The notes below the pieces were generated by a model, which saw nothing but the letters and a program-made list of their open reading frames with translations, was not told where the DNA came from and did no database searches. A program made the translations under genes and the position numbers. This document shows, piece by piece, positions 22,431-34,060 of a DNA stretch of 64,000 nt (its first letter is position 1; each line of letters begins with the position of its first letter). The stretch comes from Ctena decussata (lineage: Eukaryota > Mollusca > Bivalvia > Lucinida > Lucinidae), in contig OZ022502.1 of the NCBI GenBank assembly GCA_963989385.1, forward strand, positions 11,705,001-11,769,000, in the 5' to 3' direction.

Positions 22431-22861
22431 ATACTGTAAAATATGGTATGGTATGATGGGTGGTATGAAAATCCTATACCATACCACATACCATACCAAA
22501 CGGCCATACCTAAAAGTATTATTTGGGCATTATGCCTATCATTATCAAATGCATGACAACAATGTTAACAAGATCACCACCCAGAGGTGATCTTGTTAAC
22601 ATTGTTGTCATGCATTTGATAATGATGGGTATAATCCTTATATAGGCGCGATCTTGTTAACATTGTAGTCATGTATTTGATAATGATGGGTATAATCTTT
22701 ATATGAAGCTGTGACTGCTATTGACTTTCAGAGACTACAGACCTAGATTTAACTACAGGTTAATATTAATTTGGTATGGCCGTTTGGTATGGCATGTGGT
22801 ATGGTATAGGATTTTCATACCATACCACATACCAAGCCACCATACCATACCATATTCTACA
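22431..22861. mobile_element. GGTATGG-rich foldback element flanked by 18-bp direct repeats
   Basis: The outer arms (22431-22510 and 22775-22861) are imperfect inverted repeats built from 'tatggtatggtat'. The interior has a hairpin 'gatcttgttaacattgttgt' with its complement (22550-22620), and a second direct copy at 22650-22700. The element is bracketed by 'gcattccagttaagtggc' (22413-22430) and 'gcattccagttaagtagc' (22862-22879), differing at one base. That could be an unusually long target duplication. Non-coding. Confidence 0.65.
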
Positions 22862-22879
22862 GCATTCCAGTTAAGTAGC

Positions 22880-23542
22880 TTTATTGTGTTTCCTAGACAA
22901 TGCTTATCTATGCAACTAGAAACGTAAACAAAAGAATTCTTTGGAAATGGCTTCACCTAACGGCATCGGTTAGTTACTAGTCTAGCCACTAGGCCAGGAT
23001 ATTTTTTTCCCCATTTTATTAGGAGCTAAGACAGAGTGCATGGAAGTCTGTCAGACTTTAGGGGACCAAATCTGGTAATATGATAAATGCGTTGCAAATT
23101 TTAGAATATATTTTTACCAGACAGAACAATTTTTACCAGATATGTCAGATTTCGTGGGCATTGCTAAACAGTCTAATTAAATATTCATTTACTGTTTAAA
23201 TAATATTCCCGGTTAGCCAACATTCCGTCCCAAACATTAAATTTTTTTCAGACTTTTTAGAATGCAACGTCTAATAAGGGTCAACACTGTTTGCCCACTT
23301 ACAGGAATTTAAATGAACAATACAATAAGAGTGAAAGCGGTCACCAAAACTTGAAATGGACTCATACACAAGTCCGCTGCTCAAAAAAAGGTTCTAAAAG
23401 ACGGTCGTGAGGATAAAGTGAATTCATCATAATATGGATGCAACCATTTTTCAACTTGTTAAAAAACTAAACGGAATCATCTCTGGATTTTCTTGTTTTA
23501 TGTAGGCTCTTTGCTGATTATTTGGGTTATTGATGTGTTGCT
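22880..23542. other. No recognised feature
   Basis: AT-rich; no ORF, inverted repeat or match to other parts of the window seen. Confidence 0.35.
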
Positions 23543-23722
23543 CAGAGCTTCAGATAAGACGGGGTAATATGGATAATTCAGAGATATTTTTTCTTATTTC
23601 CCGATGAAAACATATCTTGTGACCCCCTTTTTGAACCGTCTCGGCAAGACGGTTTTAATGAGGGGTCACAACATATGTTTTATGGAAAAAATAAGGAAAA
23701 TACCCCTTCTTATCGCAGCACT
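23543..23722. mobile_element. Family D palindromic MITE, copy 2 (diverged)
   Basis: Ends 'agagcttcagataaga' and 'ttcttatcgcagca'. The core is 'gaaccgtctcggcaagacgg' with 'cttgtgacccc' and 'gaggggtcacaacatatg'. More diverged than copies 1, 3 and 4. Confidence 0.7.
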
Positions 23723-23736
23723 AATCACGGTATGTT

Positions 23737-23901
23737 ATGTTAACTGAAAACGCTCGAAAATACCTTTATTGTGTCGGAGGGTTGACCGACGAAAACAATA
23801 TCTATCCTATTCTGCCCTATCTGCGGGATATTGCGGGCGCCCGTAAAATCACGGTAAGTGAACTGGAGGCAAGATGGCAGTTATTTTACCGTGATAAATA
23901 G
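23737..23901 (+). CDS. Candidate small ORF or exon, 54 aa, unknown function
   Basis: ATG at 23737 to TAG at 23899-23901. The product has a globular composition (for example YLYCVGGLTDENNIYPILPY and ELEARWQLFYRDK), unlike the repeats around it. A strong splice-donor-like ACG|GTAAGT lies inside at about 23852-23858. The coding unit could therefore be an exon ending after KIT, with the rest intronic. Alternatively the 'aatcacggta' and 'taccgtgat' words near 23720-23735, 23850 and 23888 could be part of an unrecognised inverted-repeat element. I do not recognise the family. Confidence 0.25.
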   Translation: MLTENARKYLYCVGGLTDENNIYPILPYLRDIAGARKITVSELEARWQLFYRDK

Positions 23902-23924
23902 AGGAATTTTCTACACCAAAATTA

Positions 23925-24480
23925 AGTAGGGAGGGGGGGGGGCAATAGTTCTTATATGTGACACACCGTTCTAAGAGCATGCACATTGCTATAAGCACGA
24001 TAAAGTTTCATTAAGATATTCTAAACGGTTACAATGTTATAGCATGCACAAGTTTGGTATCCACGAAATATTCTATCTGATAACTAATGAGAGGGACATC
24101 GCTCCGATAAAAAAAACAATTTTATACGCGACACATCATCGGGACTTCTTACACATTGCAATGAAGATTCATTAAGATATCCGAAACGGTTATCTAGTTA
24201 TGGCGCGCACAAGACTAGTATTTGAGAAAATAATCATAGAGGCATACCTTGGAAACTAAGAAAGGGGGAGCAACCATTCTTGTACGCAACACGTCGCCCC
24301 GACACATACATGCTTTTTAAAAAAAAGCTTGACGATACCCCAAATGGTTACTGAAATTTGGCGCACGAAAGCATGTTTACTGACAGACGAGACGAACGAA
24401 CTGACAGCGCAATGACATAATACGTCCTGTTTTTTTTCCAAAAAGGGCATAAAAAGAGATAAAATAAAACTGCCCCCACC
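23925..24480. repeat. Mollusc-type degenerate tandem repeat, about three units
   Basis: Three units of about 160 bp share 'gcgacacatc'-like, 'tttcattaagatat', 'aaacggttac' and 'atggcgcgcacaag' words, each introduced by a G-rich 'gagggggggggg' or 'gggggagcaa'. Non-coding. Confidence 0.6.
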
Positions 24481-24849
24481 CCCTCCCTGTTAGGCGACAC
24501 ATCGTAAGCACATCGCTGTTGTTTAAAGTGGAACTTCGTTTTTGATAATATTTGTGGAGGTTACATGGGCTTTGAGGCCGCTTAATCCTACATGAAATGG
24601 TGAATTAAGTTGGTCAAATATTTTGATTTATGAGCTGTCCGAAAACCATATCAAATTTCAAGAAAACTCAATAGAAAATTGGTAATGATAAAAATATATA
24701 AGGGCAATCTTTGGCCAAGAAATTCCCACAGAAATGAATGCATAAAACGCCTTCTCCCCCACGTACAGAAATCATAAATTGTACCAAAATCAAAAGAATT
24801 GTTTCTGTCTGTAAACAGTTGTTCGATCTCCGCCCCGTCAGGGTAACTC
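24481..24849. other. No recognised feature
   Basis: Nothing supported by sequence. Confidence 0.3.
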
Positions 24850-24863
24850 TGAGGTCAACAATA

Positions 24864-25101
24864 TGAGCCGCGACGCGAGAAAACCAACAATGTGGTTGTG
24901 CGCCCAGCGCAGACTCAGATCAGCCTGGGCAATCGCCCAGTTTGACCAGACTCTTCGTTAAATGTTCAAAGGGTAGCTAAGGGTCTAAGCTACATCCATG
25001 CGGACAGCGAAGGCTCTGATCAGACTGGGCGGATGCCCAGGCTGATCTGAGTCTGCGCTGGTCGCACAACCACATTGTTGGTTTTGTCGTGTCGCGGCTC
25101 A
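24864..25101. mobile_element. Palindromic MITE family A, copy 3 (first of identical tandem pair)
   Basis: Full-length family A hairpin, TGAGCCGCGACGCGAG to CGTGTCGCGGCTCA. By eye every base matches copy 4, including private variants such as 'gggcaatcgcccagtttgac' and 'gcgctggtcgcac'. The flanking 'gaggtcaacaata' is also repeated, giving a 257-bp duplication unit. Confidence 0.9.
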
Positions 25102-25120
25102 TATAATGAGGTCAACAATA

Positions 25121-25359
25121 TGAGCCGCGACGCGAGAAAACCAACAATGTGGTTGTGCGCCCAGCGCAGACTCAGATCAGCCTGGGCAATCGCCCAGTTT
25201 GACCAGACTCTTCGTTAAATGTTCAAAGGGTAGCTAAGGGTCTAAGCTACATCCATGCGGACAGCGAAGGCTCTGATCAGACTGGGCGGATGCCCAGGCT
25301 GATCTGAGTCTGCGCTGGTCGCACAACCACATTGTTGGTTTTGTCGTGTCGCGGCTCAT
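25121..25359. mobile_element. Palindromic MITE family A, copy 4 (second of identical tandem pair)
   Basis: Direct repeat of copy 3 at a spacing of 257 bp. Because the flank 'gaggtcaacaata' is copied too, this is a tandem duplication of a resident copy rather than two independent insertions, and it must be recent or be an assembly artefact. Confidence 0.9.
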
Positions 25360-25368
25360 ATAATGATT

Positions 25369-25580
25369 CAGTCGTGACACGAGAAAACAAACAAAGTGGC
25401 TCTGTGCTCAACGCATCCGCCCAATCTGATCAGCGTCTTCGCTTTGTGCTTAAAGGTAGCTAAGGATCTAAGCTAGCACCGTGCAGACAGCTAAGAGTCT
25501 GATCAGACTGGGCGGATGCCCAGGCTGATCTGAGTCTGCGCTGGGCGCACAACCACTTTGTTGGTTTTCTCGTGTCAGGG
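25369..25580. mobile_element. Palindromic MITE family A, copy 5 (diverged)
   Basis: Starts 'cagtcgtgacacgag' and ends 'tctcgtgtcaggg'; both termini are eroded and part of the left arm is deleted. It lies ten bases from copy 4, so three copies are stacked in 720 bp. Confidence 0.85.
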
Positions 25581-25965
25581 TTCTATCCAATGATTGCCAT
25601 CAAGGAAAATATGCGATTTGTGATGGACGACCCTGCGCTAATGCGCATACTGCAAGAACGTTCGCTGTTTGATTTTCTAGAAATATACACAAACACACAT
25701 GGTCTGATCCACAAGATCTTCTGTGCATTCACTGTCCACATTCGCTATTCTGTACCATTTTCCTGTGTGAAGCCTCCTTTTCCCGTGTGAAACCTCGATA
25801 CAGATTGAACTTGACCTCCATGAGGGGTCAGGATGACCGGTCAAAGGCCAATGATTCAATGGATCATCGCAACGCGTCTCCTCAGCTTCAGTTCACGGCT
25901 CATTAAGGTCAGGAATGCAGACGCGTTACATAATGTCATTGGGTGGCTCAGTTGCCTTCTGCAAG
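25581..25965. other. No recognised gene
   Basis: A 72-codon open frame begins in the MITE edge and extends to 25790 (it includes DDPALMRILQERSLFDFLE). Its start codon would be GTG inside the MITE or an ATG at about 25591. I cannot link it to a family and treat it as unproven. Confidence 0.3.
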
Positions 25966-26071
25966 CCCAGCAGGCACACAAGGTTAAACCTCCTTGAATC
26001 AACCTTCATTCAACGTCGTGACGTTGAATCAAGGTTGAAACAAGGTTGATTCAACCTTGTGTGCCCAGTGG
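25966..26071. mobile_element. Short palindromic MITE with CCCAGCAGGC ends, copy 2
   Basis: CCCAGCAGGCACACAAGGTT at the left and AACCTTGTGTGCCCAGTGG at the right are near-complementary. The interior 'gaatcaaccttcattcaacg' folds onto 'gttgaatcaaggttgaa'. Same terminal words as the element at 5829-5938 but a different interior. Confidence 0.75.
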
Positions 26072-26333
26072 AAAACTAGCGAGCAGGATCCGATTCCAGC
26101 TGTTCAACCCTGAACTGGATTCTACTGCACATCATATTTTTTTTATCACCCCGCCCCCTCCCCCCTCCACTTCCAGATATGACAGAAATAATGTTGAGAA
26201 GGACGTTAATTCGCTTATCATCCATCCATATACCGCATAATCGCCTAATGTGATTATTTTCCATGCAGTTTAGTTGCCTTTCAGTTAGGGTTTCTTTTTA
26301 CTTAATTATTTTCATTTCATTTTTAACCCCCCT

Positions 26334-26356
26334 CCCCCCCCCCCCCCCCCCCCCCC
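26334..26356. repeat. C homopolymer run
   Basis: Poly-C of about 23 bases with a single T interruption in its lead-in; prone to sequencing and assembly error. Confidence 0.9.
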
Positions 26357-26374
26357 GCCCAAGGCGGAGCGATC

Positions 26375-27440
26375 TTGTTTTCTCCATGTCCATTCGTCCG
26401 TCCGTTCTTTAGTCCATCCGACCGACCGCTCGGAGTCATGAAACTTAACGTAAAAATATAAATAAATATAACGTGCTGATGCAAGTCAAGTTTAAGTAGT
26501 GGCGAATGAGTTATCGCCATTGAATTGATTTAAACCACAAGACGGCTCTGTCAGAATGACATCAGTAGTACATGAGTTATTGCCCTTAAATGAATTTAAG
26601 ATAGACAAATTCAGTAAGTAATTAATGAATGAAATTCTATTAAACTTAAACTTAATATGTACCATCATAACACATTGTGCATCTCACATTTTGTCATAAT
26701 TTCTTCAGTAAACGATGAGTTATTGCCCTTGAATTGCTTAATAAACTTAGATTGAGTCATACCTTAATAACCAATGAATGGAATTTCATGAAACCTAAAC
26801 TATCATGTTAGGTCATGACAAGACAGAACACATTAAATATGAGCCGCGACACGACAAAACCAACAATGTGGTTGTGCGCTCAGTGCAGACTCAGATCAGC
26901 CTGGGCATACGCCCAGTCTGATCAGAGCCTTCGCTGTCCGCATGGAGGTAGCTTAGACCCTTAGCTACCCTTCGAGCACTTAACAAAGAGTCTAATCAAA
27001 CTGGGTGGGTGCCCAGACTAAACTGAGTCTGCGCTGGGCGCAAAACCACATTGTTGGTTTTGTCATGTCGCGGCTCATATTATGTTTCGTCATACTCGGT
27101 GGGGTTTGATTTATTGCCCTTGAATTGATTTAAAGTCCACAAAATAGCCATAACTAAGGTAACGGTGAACAAAATTTCTTGAAAGTTGAACTAATAATGT
27201 GTCATCATAGTGCAGTGATGTTGAGGCAATTTTTCAGAATGTCCTCATCTATGCCTCTTATGTCATAGTTATTGTCCATTATTTGACTAAAGATGTGAAC
27301 AAAATTTATGAAATTTTGATATAAACTATAAACAAATCAGGGGCACTTCGGCGGCTGGATAGATTCATCGAATTTGCTTGTTCTTCTTTCTTTCTTATGC
27401 ATGATATTCATGTATGACGTATATTAACACATTTTCACAT
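26375..27440. repeat. Degenerate mollusc-type repeat array around family A copy 6
   Basis: The head has 'cattcgtccgtccgttctt', then units carrying 'gagttattgcccttgaattg' and 'gaatggaatttcatgaaacc' at about 26510, 26570, 26720, 27110 and 27250. The end reads 'aggggcacttcggcggctgg'. A MITE inserted at 26840-27077. Confidence 0.6.
26840..27077. mobile_element. Palindromic MITE family A, copy 6
   Basis: TGAGCCGCGACACGAC to GTCATGTCGCGGCTCA, full length, inserted in the degenerate repeat array. Confidence 0.9.
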
Positions 27441-27532
27441 TTACTACTTATATTTGTATTATATGAGCCGCGATCTGCAAAATCGAAAGCAGGGATAGTT
27501 GTGTCAGCCAACATAACATAACAGAGCCGCGA

Positions 27533-27759
27533 CACGACAAAACCAACAATGTGGTTGTGTGCCCAGCGCAGACTAAGATCAGCCTGGGCATCCGCCCAGT
27601 CTGATCAGAGTCTTCGCTGTCGGCATAGAGGTAGCTTGGACCTTAGCTACCCTTTAAGCGCTTAGCGAAGAGTCTGATCGGATTGGGCTGATGCCAAGGC
27701 CGATCTGAGTGTGCACTGGGCGCACAACCACATTGTTGGTTTTGTCGTGTCGCGGCTCA
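27533..27759. mobile_element. Palindromic MITE family A, copy 7
   Basis: AGAGCCGCGACACGAC to GTCGTGTCGCGGCTCA. The centre is slightly shortened. A short fragment of another copy ('tgagccgcgatctgc') precedes it at about 27464. Confidence 0.9.
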
Positions 27760-28505
27760 AATTATTATAACAATGCTTCTATCCGTATGTATATCTATAT
27801 CTGTGCACAATATCCGCTTTGACCTAAAAGAACCGGTACTGGTGGAGTCATTACAAAATTCCTGCAAGTGGCAATATCGAAATTTCGGTTTGGTCACTTT
27901 CAGGAGTTTCAGTTGTGATAATGGAACCTGTCTTTTTTGTCTTTTTTTTTTTTTTTTTTTAACAAAGCTGAAATTTTGTACTAATTTGATTTATAAATGG
28001 AAAATTATAAGTTGAATAGCATTGTCAATGTTTTGCAATCTGTTTCCTAAAATTTGATTTGTCTGTTTTCCACGCGGGAATGGTACCTGGCATGGTTATG
28101 AATGTATATTTTAACATAACATAACATATGTTATGTTATGTTATATTTTACTATCATGATACATACAACAATCAACAATGAAACGGTGATATAAGCAAAG
28201 GGGTTTCCAATATTCAGGATAACACAAGAAATCAAAAAGAAAAAAAAAATACAATCTTGAAGAAAAAAAAACCCTGAAAAACCTTGAATGTCAATATACT
28301 CCAGGTATATGTACTTTACGACTATTTATGTCCCTCTAATGACGTCATACTTCCATGTTTACCTTAGCTGACCTAAATTATAGGGTCAAATTTACCTATA
28401 ACACAAACAAATACAGCTGTGTATACAAGAATACATACACCATGACCCAGTTACACTGACCAATACACTATTCACGTCAAATCCAATATGCGCAGTAATA
28501 TACAT
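27760..28505. other. No gene; T run and ATAAC palindrome
   Basis: A T run lies at about 27938-27960. 28112-28147 is a perfect palindrome of 'aacataacataacatatg' with its complement. No coding region is supported. Confidence 0.45.
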
Positions 28506-29110
28506 AAATAATTATCATTTAACATCAATTCTCTGTAAGCACCAGAATTTTTGAATGGGGGCGTTCCACGCACCGTCTCAGAATTGGCTGAAATTTTCAC
28601 ACAATGGTCCTTACCACTCAGGTATAAGAAAATAACCTTTCAAACTTTGACATCTACTTCCGTTGCCATGGTAACCGTCAGTGTCGATTTCAGCGAAATT
28701 TGGACTTAAATTCTTGTGATTTATATTAAAAATGGCATATTTTCACCCTTAAAAATCATAATAATCAACAGGTGGACAGGAAAAACAATTAAACCTGTAA
28801 AATATTTGAGTTTTATTTAGCATGTTTTACAACAGACTTGAAGAATAAATTAATGTCACTAATTGTACCTTCATTGTCGACAATACATACTCTGGCGAAT
28901 TTCATTAAAAGTGAAAAATGCAAAAAATGACAATATTTCAAGAGGAATAAAAAAAAATGCAGGCCTCTATGAATAATTTACATAGCTACTCTTGAATTAA
29001 CTAAGTATCATGATTGTAACTATGAAAAAAACTGAGTGGGGTAAGAGCATCTTCGTGGAAAAATAAGCATACTAAATTTGCACCGTTACAGAAATTTAAA
29101 AAAATGGTTT
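28506..29110. repeat. Dispersed repeat, inverted relative of 40431-40965
   Basis: 'tcaattctctgtaagcacca', 'cacgcaccg', 'cttccgttgccatgg' and 'actgagtggggtaa' occur in this order here and as complements in reverse order at 40.4-41.0 kb. This marks an old dispersed repeat in opposite orientation. Confidence 0.55.
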
Positions 29111-29548
29111 TGAGCAGGTAAGCAAACATTTTGGCTCTATGTTAGCATTGTAGTAAGTTATGCATATATTGTTGCTGATAATTTATGACTACAGGTCAGT
29201 TTTTATTGAATTTGTATCAAACATTTCCTTGTCTCCAAAGAAAATGCATATTTTACGCCTTCTAAGTGGAAAATATGTCGAAAACAGGGGGTAGGGGAAA
29301 TAAACAAAAGCAAAATATCAACCGTAAAAGGAAGACTCTTTAATAAATGACTTTAACTGTGTAAATATCCATTCAGCATTATGTTAAACTGAACTTAATT
29401 AAAAATCTATCAATGTGTGTGATGCTAAAGGGCAATAACTCTGCATTTTTGACGAAAAAGCAAAAAAAATTAGAAAACGCATGAAAATGAACTCAACTGT
29501 AGCTGATTACTGTGGGCATTAAACAATAACCCAACAACACTTTTTTTT
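29111..29548. other. No recognised feature
   Basis: AT-rich; nothing supported. Confidence 0.3.
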
Positions 29549-29663
29549 GGTAAATACCAAATTTATTTCATGGAATATGTTGAAAATATAAAAAAATTCA
29601 CAAGTGCGTAGCATGAGTGAAATTCTAATATTTTCAACACATGAAATATTTTTGGTATTTATC
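29549..29663. repeat. Inverted repeat / degraded MITE
   Basis: 'ggtaaataccaaatttattt' and 'catggaatatgttgaaaat' fold onto 'attttcaacacatgaaatat' and 'tttggtatttatc'; arms about 38 bp, loop about 40 bp. Confidence 0.6.
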
Positions 29664-30780
29664 GAAAATAGAATTTTCTTTTCATTTTTTCTGTTTCGAA
29701 AATAAAAACAACTTTTTTTTATAGTCATTTCTTGTTAATTTTGCTTGTCTTAGCACATTTAGTGGGTATAATATTGGGTGCAAGTATAGTTTGCACCTAG
29801 AAAATGGCTAATAAGGCCATCTGAAAGAACGAATAAAAAGAAATTGGCAATTTAAGAAAGCCTTTTGCAGCTGCCGTCAGACTGATGTCGCATGCAAATT
29901 AGTTATACACCGGCTCAAAACCTGAAATCAAATGTGACGTCATTACTTGATTTGGCATGCTAACATCTGTAGCATAATGTCAGAATGCTACATTTCAGAC
30001 TTTTTCGGAAAGAAATTAAGTCCAAAATTGTCAGAAGCGGCTGCAGTTTACTGCAGTGAAAAATTACTACAGCAAGTGAGCAGAGGCTCACGTATACCTA
30101 TGACCAGTGCCACCACCTAATAAAAGCATACTTTAACACACAACTTCAATGCAAATGTCATACATGTACAAAATTCTAAGTCTGTGGCCTTGACTCTAGG
30201 ACAGCAGCAGCATCCACATGATGTAAACAGTATGATGTAAACCAGTATGAAATAAGCCTTTCATGTACCATTAGGTGCCACTGAAGTATATCTGATATAA
30301 CTATTTGCCAAGTAAATACAGCATATGGCCAAGTCCTAGTCACTGACCCCTTGCCCCATTCATGAGCCTGACCCTGCAGGTTAGGTAGTCCATAAAGAAA
30401 GCAATGATGCATGGATATCATGAACCAAATATGGGAGAAATCTTCAATGCAGTTACATAGCTATAAGTAATCAGATAGGTTTAAGGCAAAACTTTGACAT
30501 AATGAAAATGCCTAAGTCCTAATTATTGACCCCTGGTCTCACCCTGGGACCTGAAGCAGGGGTTTAGCTAATTCACATCAAAAGTAATGCTACAGAGATA
30601 TGAATCAAATATGAAAAGAATCTGATGTGTGGTTAGAGATATGAGCAACCCATAAAGGTTAAAAGCAAAACTTTGATGTAAAGTTGATGAACGGACAGAC
30701 GAACGAACAAACAAACAAATGGACGAACGGATGGAATGACAAAAACTATATACCCCCTGACATACTTTGTATGTAGGGGG
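29664..30780. repeat. Degenerate mollusc-type repeat with inverted-motif tail
   Basis: 29664-30089 is unrecognised. From about 30090 'gcagaggctcacgta' introduces two loosely repeated units ('ggccaagtcctagtcactga' and 'tgcctaagtcctaattattg'). It ends with 'acggacagacgaacgaac' and 'atatacccc..gtatgtaggggg', the tail type that closes these repeats in molluscs. Confidence 0.55.
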
Positions 30781-30939
30781 AATAATGAATCATATCAGTC
30801 ACTAGTGAAATGATACAATATATTTTACTGCAGACAATATCACCTTTACTTTTTCTAGATATGCATTGAATTCACTGCTAAGCATAAAATAACTAGAAAA
30901 TGGTGTCCCCATGCAGCGCCTGTCACAGGACATGTGTAC

Positions 30940-31890
30940 ATCCCTAAAGCACTTGTTAAGCACAAACACTGTCTGCAAAGAGAATCCACTGGAAACACTA
31001 CACAAAAACTTCTTACCCAACAGTGCAAAAATGCCCCCGAAAATGATAATTCCTTCAAACTTAAATTTTTCTCCATCAAAAACCCACACACACATCTTCA
31101 TTATGTTCACAACAAGTATACAATGTCTGAAAAACAGCCACTGAAAATTGTGGGAGGAGCTGATTACACAAAATACCTACCCAACATTGCAAACTTTTGC
31201 CTAAAATGACCAAGCCCCAAGATTATAAAACATTTCTCGTGCTCAAATCAGCTGAGCATGAAATTACCTCTGCTGATAATTATGAAAATGCCAACTTATG
31301 TTGGCATTTTCATATTTTTCAGCAGAGAAAATTCGATACTCAGCTAAACTTAACAAGAAAACAACTGTACATATCAGTACTTTGCTATTTATTAGCAGGT
31401 CAAATTTCATACTCAGCTGAGTTGAGCATGAAAAAAGTTTTATAACCTTGGGGCCAAGTTCAAAAGGCCATACTTCTGTCAAAATTAACTTGAGCTCCAA
31501 CAAAAAGCCACATACACATCTTCATTATGTTCACAACATGCATGCAAGGTTTGAAATAGATCCATTGAAAATCATGAGAGGAGTTGATTACACATTGAAA
31601 ATCATGAGAGGAATTGATTACATAAAGTCCACAAACTACAATACAACCATTTGCCTATAATGACTAAGTACAAAAGGTCATAATTCTGTGAAAATTAGTT
31701 CTAGCTCTGACAAAATCCCACATGCACGTTTTCATTACGTCTACAATGCGTATGCAAAGTTTAAAAAATATCCATTTTAAAATGAGGAAGTTGATTACAC
31801 AAACTCCATACCCTACAATGCAAAAACTTGCCTGAAAGACAGACAGGAACAAATCTTGATGCCCCCTGACTATTGTCATGGGGGCATAAA
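30940..31890. repeat. Degenerate repeat with CCACA(C/T)ACACATCTTC units
   Basis: Units at about 31060, 31500 and 31720 share 'cacatcttcattatgttcac', 'attgaaaat..gaggag' and 'gattacacaaa'. A small direct repeat of 'cattgaaaatcatgagagga' lies at 31563-31612. The right edge 'gccccctgac..gtcatgggggc' is a terminal hairpin. Several short ORFs follow these units. Confidence 0.6.
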
Positions 31891-32034
31891 GATGCTAAAC
31901 TTAATAGCGGTCAAATATGATTTTATCTTTCATTCAAATTTGAAAGGTCCATGAGGAAGCATCAAAAACCTCCCTTGGAACCTTGCAAAGTTAAAGAATG
32001 GAAAATCATGTTTGATCCCTCTTATAACAAACAG

Positions 32035-32125
32035 TCATTTGATAAATAGAATCTTATTGTCGGGGTCATTTCATAAATTCCATACAAAATGTACACTTGT
32101 GCAAGATCCTTTATCCCTTATATTA
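32035..32125. mobile_element. Family C MITE fragment
   Basis: 'tttgataaatagaatcttat' at the left and 'tgcaagatcctttatcc' at the right, around 'ggtcatttcataaattcc'. It is the terminal palindrome of family C without the body. Confidence 0.5.
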
Positions 32126-32640
32126 ATTATAGATCCTTTATATCAATTATAACTGGTAATTAATAGTTGCATACTGACATACCATTAAACAGTTTAGTCA
32201 TGTGTTATAAGCAGCACTTTCTGATGGATAAACGTCAACATCAGCCAGTAAATTGCCATAATGAGGTTTGTTCACTGACATTTCCTTGGATTAATCATCA
32301 CAATGTTAAACTAGGAATTCAAAACCTTTGCCCAAAACACCATATTCAAATCAGCAATAAATCACAGTAAAGAAAATCATATTATTCCATCTTGATACAA
32401 ACAGGAAATGATATATTGTTGCAATGCTTTCCAAAGGACTTATTTGTGGTGGATGTCAAAGGTTTAAAGGTTTTTATTCAATGACCGGGACCCTTAACCA
32501 AGGTACCAAGTCACAATGTAACATGTCACCACAACACAAATAATTAACAACAAAAACAATTCGAAGAAAGTTTCAAAGCAGACCAGGTAAGACTGCCTGT
32601 CGACACTCGGAGAGTGGTAAAACAGATCTCCAGATAATGT
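32126..32640. other. No recognised gene
   Basis: Contains a phrase 'tttttattcaatgaccggga' that looks like a repeat edge; otherwise nothing is supported. Confidence 0.3.
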
Positions 32641-34060
32641 AAATCCCATTTGTCCCAACAAACACCCCATCACTTATTCAAACTTCTGTGTTTCCAACAA
32701 TTTTACAAAGGATAATGACTTCCTGTATGCCTCTCTGGAAAACGTAGCCTTTTAATTGAGGTCTACACCCAAAGGAAAGAATTAGTTTTCACGGGAGCAA
32801 ACTTCCCAGCAAGTGCTGACCCCCTAAAGAAGGGAGACAACTAATGGGTCAACATCTGGGGTGTCCACCATCCCTATAAATGTGAATATCATAAACTCCT
32901 GTTTGCCTCTCTGGAGGACACAGCTCTGTAAATGAAGTCATCTCTTTGGCAAATTCAGAAATGCCATAAGCTAGAGTTATTCTAATGATTATGCTATACT
33001 GACCAGTCAACCTATGTATTTTCTGTCCGAATTACAAAGGGAAGCAACTGTCAACTTTACAAAGAGGAGCAACAAGAACTCCTGTTTTCTGATTTGCTTT
33101 CCTGAAGGACGCATCTCTTCATGAAGTTCTGTATGCCTCTCTGGACCTCATTTTCAAATAAATGAAGTCTACACCCCAGGGAAAGAATTTGCTCCCAGAG
33201 GAGTAAACTACCCACAAGGGCTGATCCCCTCAGGAGGGGGAAGCTAATGATGGGTCATCATCTGGTTTTTCCACCAGCCCTACAACAATGAACATCACAA
33301 GATCCTGTTTGCCTCCCTGGAGGACAGAGAGGAAGTCACTTAATTTGTAAAAAGAAACGGTAAAGGTAATGGTTTCCTATTGCCTAACAGCTGTAGGGGC
33401 AGTGGGGGTTAGAGACCCACTGTATCATGGGCACAGCTGATGAAAGGCAGAGCCCATCTCTCTTCTTTCGCTGCCTTATCCTTCCCTAATTCCAAAAAGG
33501 TACACATTTACTGCTGGGTTGACAGAGAGAGTTTTCCAGTTGTCGGATGGCGACAGTGAGCTGCGAACTCATGACCTTCCGGTGACTTTCTGCACAATAA
33601 CCGAGCCACTCTAACCACTCTGCTACAGCGCCTCTCTGTAAAAAGAAGGGAAAACATAAAGATGTACCCATACATCCTAACTGCATATTTGAAAAAAATC
33701 AACATGGGATACACAGGTATGCTTTAAAACTGTGCAGTAAACCCCATATCACTTACCTACTTAAATCATCAAATGTGAATGGGTTCACTCTCAGGAACAA
33801 CAACTTTCCCACTTTCATTTTTGCTTCCCATCTAAATTGATTACGTAGGAGCAAATTCTTTCCTTAGCATGTAGACTCCATTTTGTAATCATCCCAGGAA
33901 GCAAACAAGAAGTCATTCAAGTTGTTCCTTGTGTAAAAATGGTGGGTGGAAAACATGAGGGAAGCAAACAAAAAGTCACTAAAGTTGTTCCCCTTTGTAA
34001 AAATGGTGAAAAAAAAACTTGAGGGAAGCAAACAGGAAGTAACTTAAGTTGTTCCTAGAG
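32640..34060. repeat. Mosaic of degenerate direct repeats
   Basis: Two blocks at about 32690-32960 and 33100-33330 run in parallel through 'ggaaagaatt', 'gcaagtgctgacccc', 'ggtgtccaccatccc' and 'cctgtttgcctctctggagg', roughly 75-80% alike by eye. A SINE interrupts at 33358-33638. Further units with 'gaagcaaacaagaagtca' and 'gttcccctttgtaaaaatgg' continue to 34060, recur at 34660-34860 and appear once more at about 37975-38140. Confidence 0.6.
33358..33638 (-). mobile_element. SINE family 3, full copy with tRNA-like head
   Basis: On the minus strand it starts GAGAGGCGCTGTAGCAGAGT with an A-box-like 'tagcagagtggttagagtgg', then a B-box-like 'gagttcgcagctc' and the body 'tcaacccagcagtaaatgtg'. 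The 3' end is complementary to 'cggtaaaggtaatgg'. Other copies are at 16213-16449 and 36423-36553. Confidence 0.7.
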
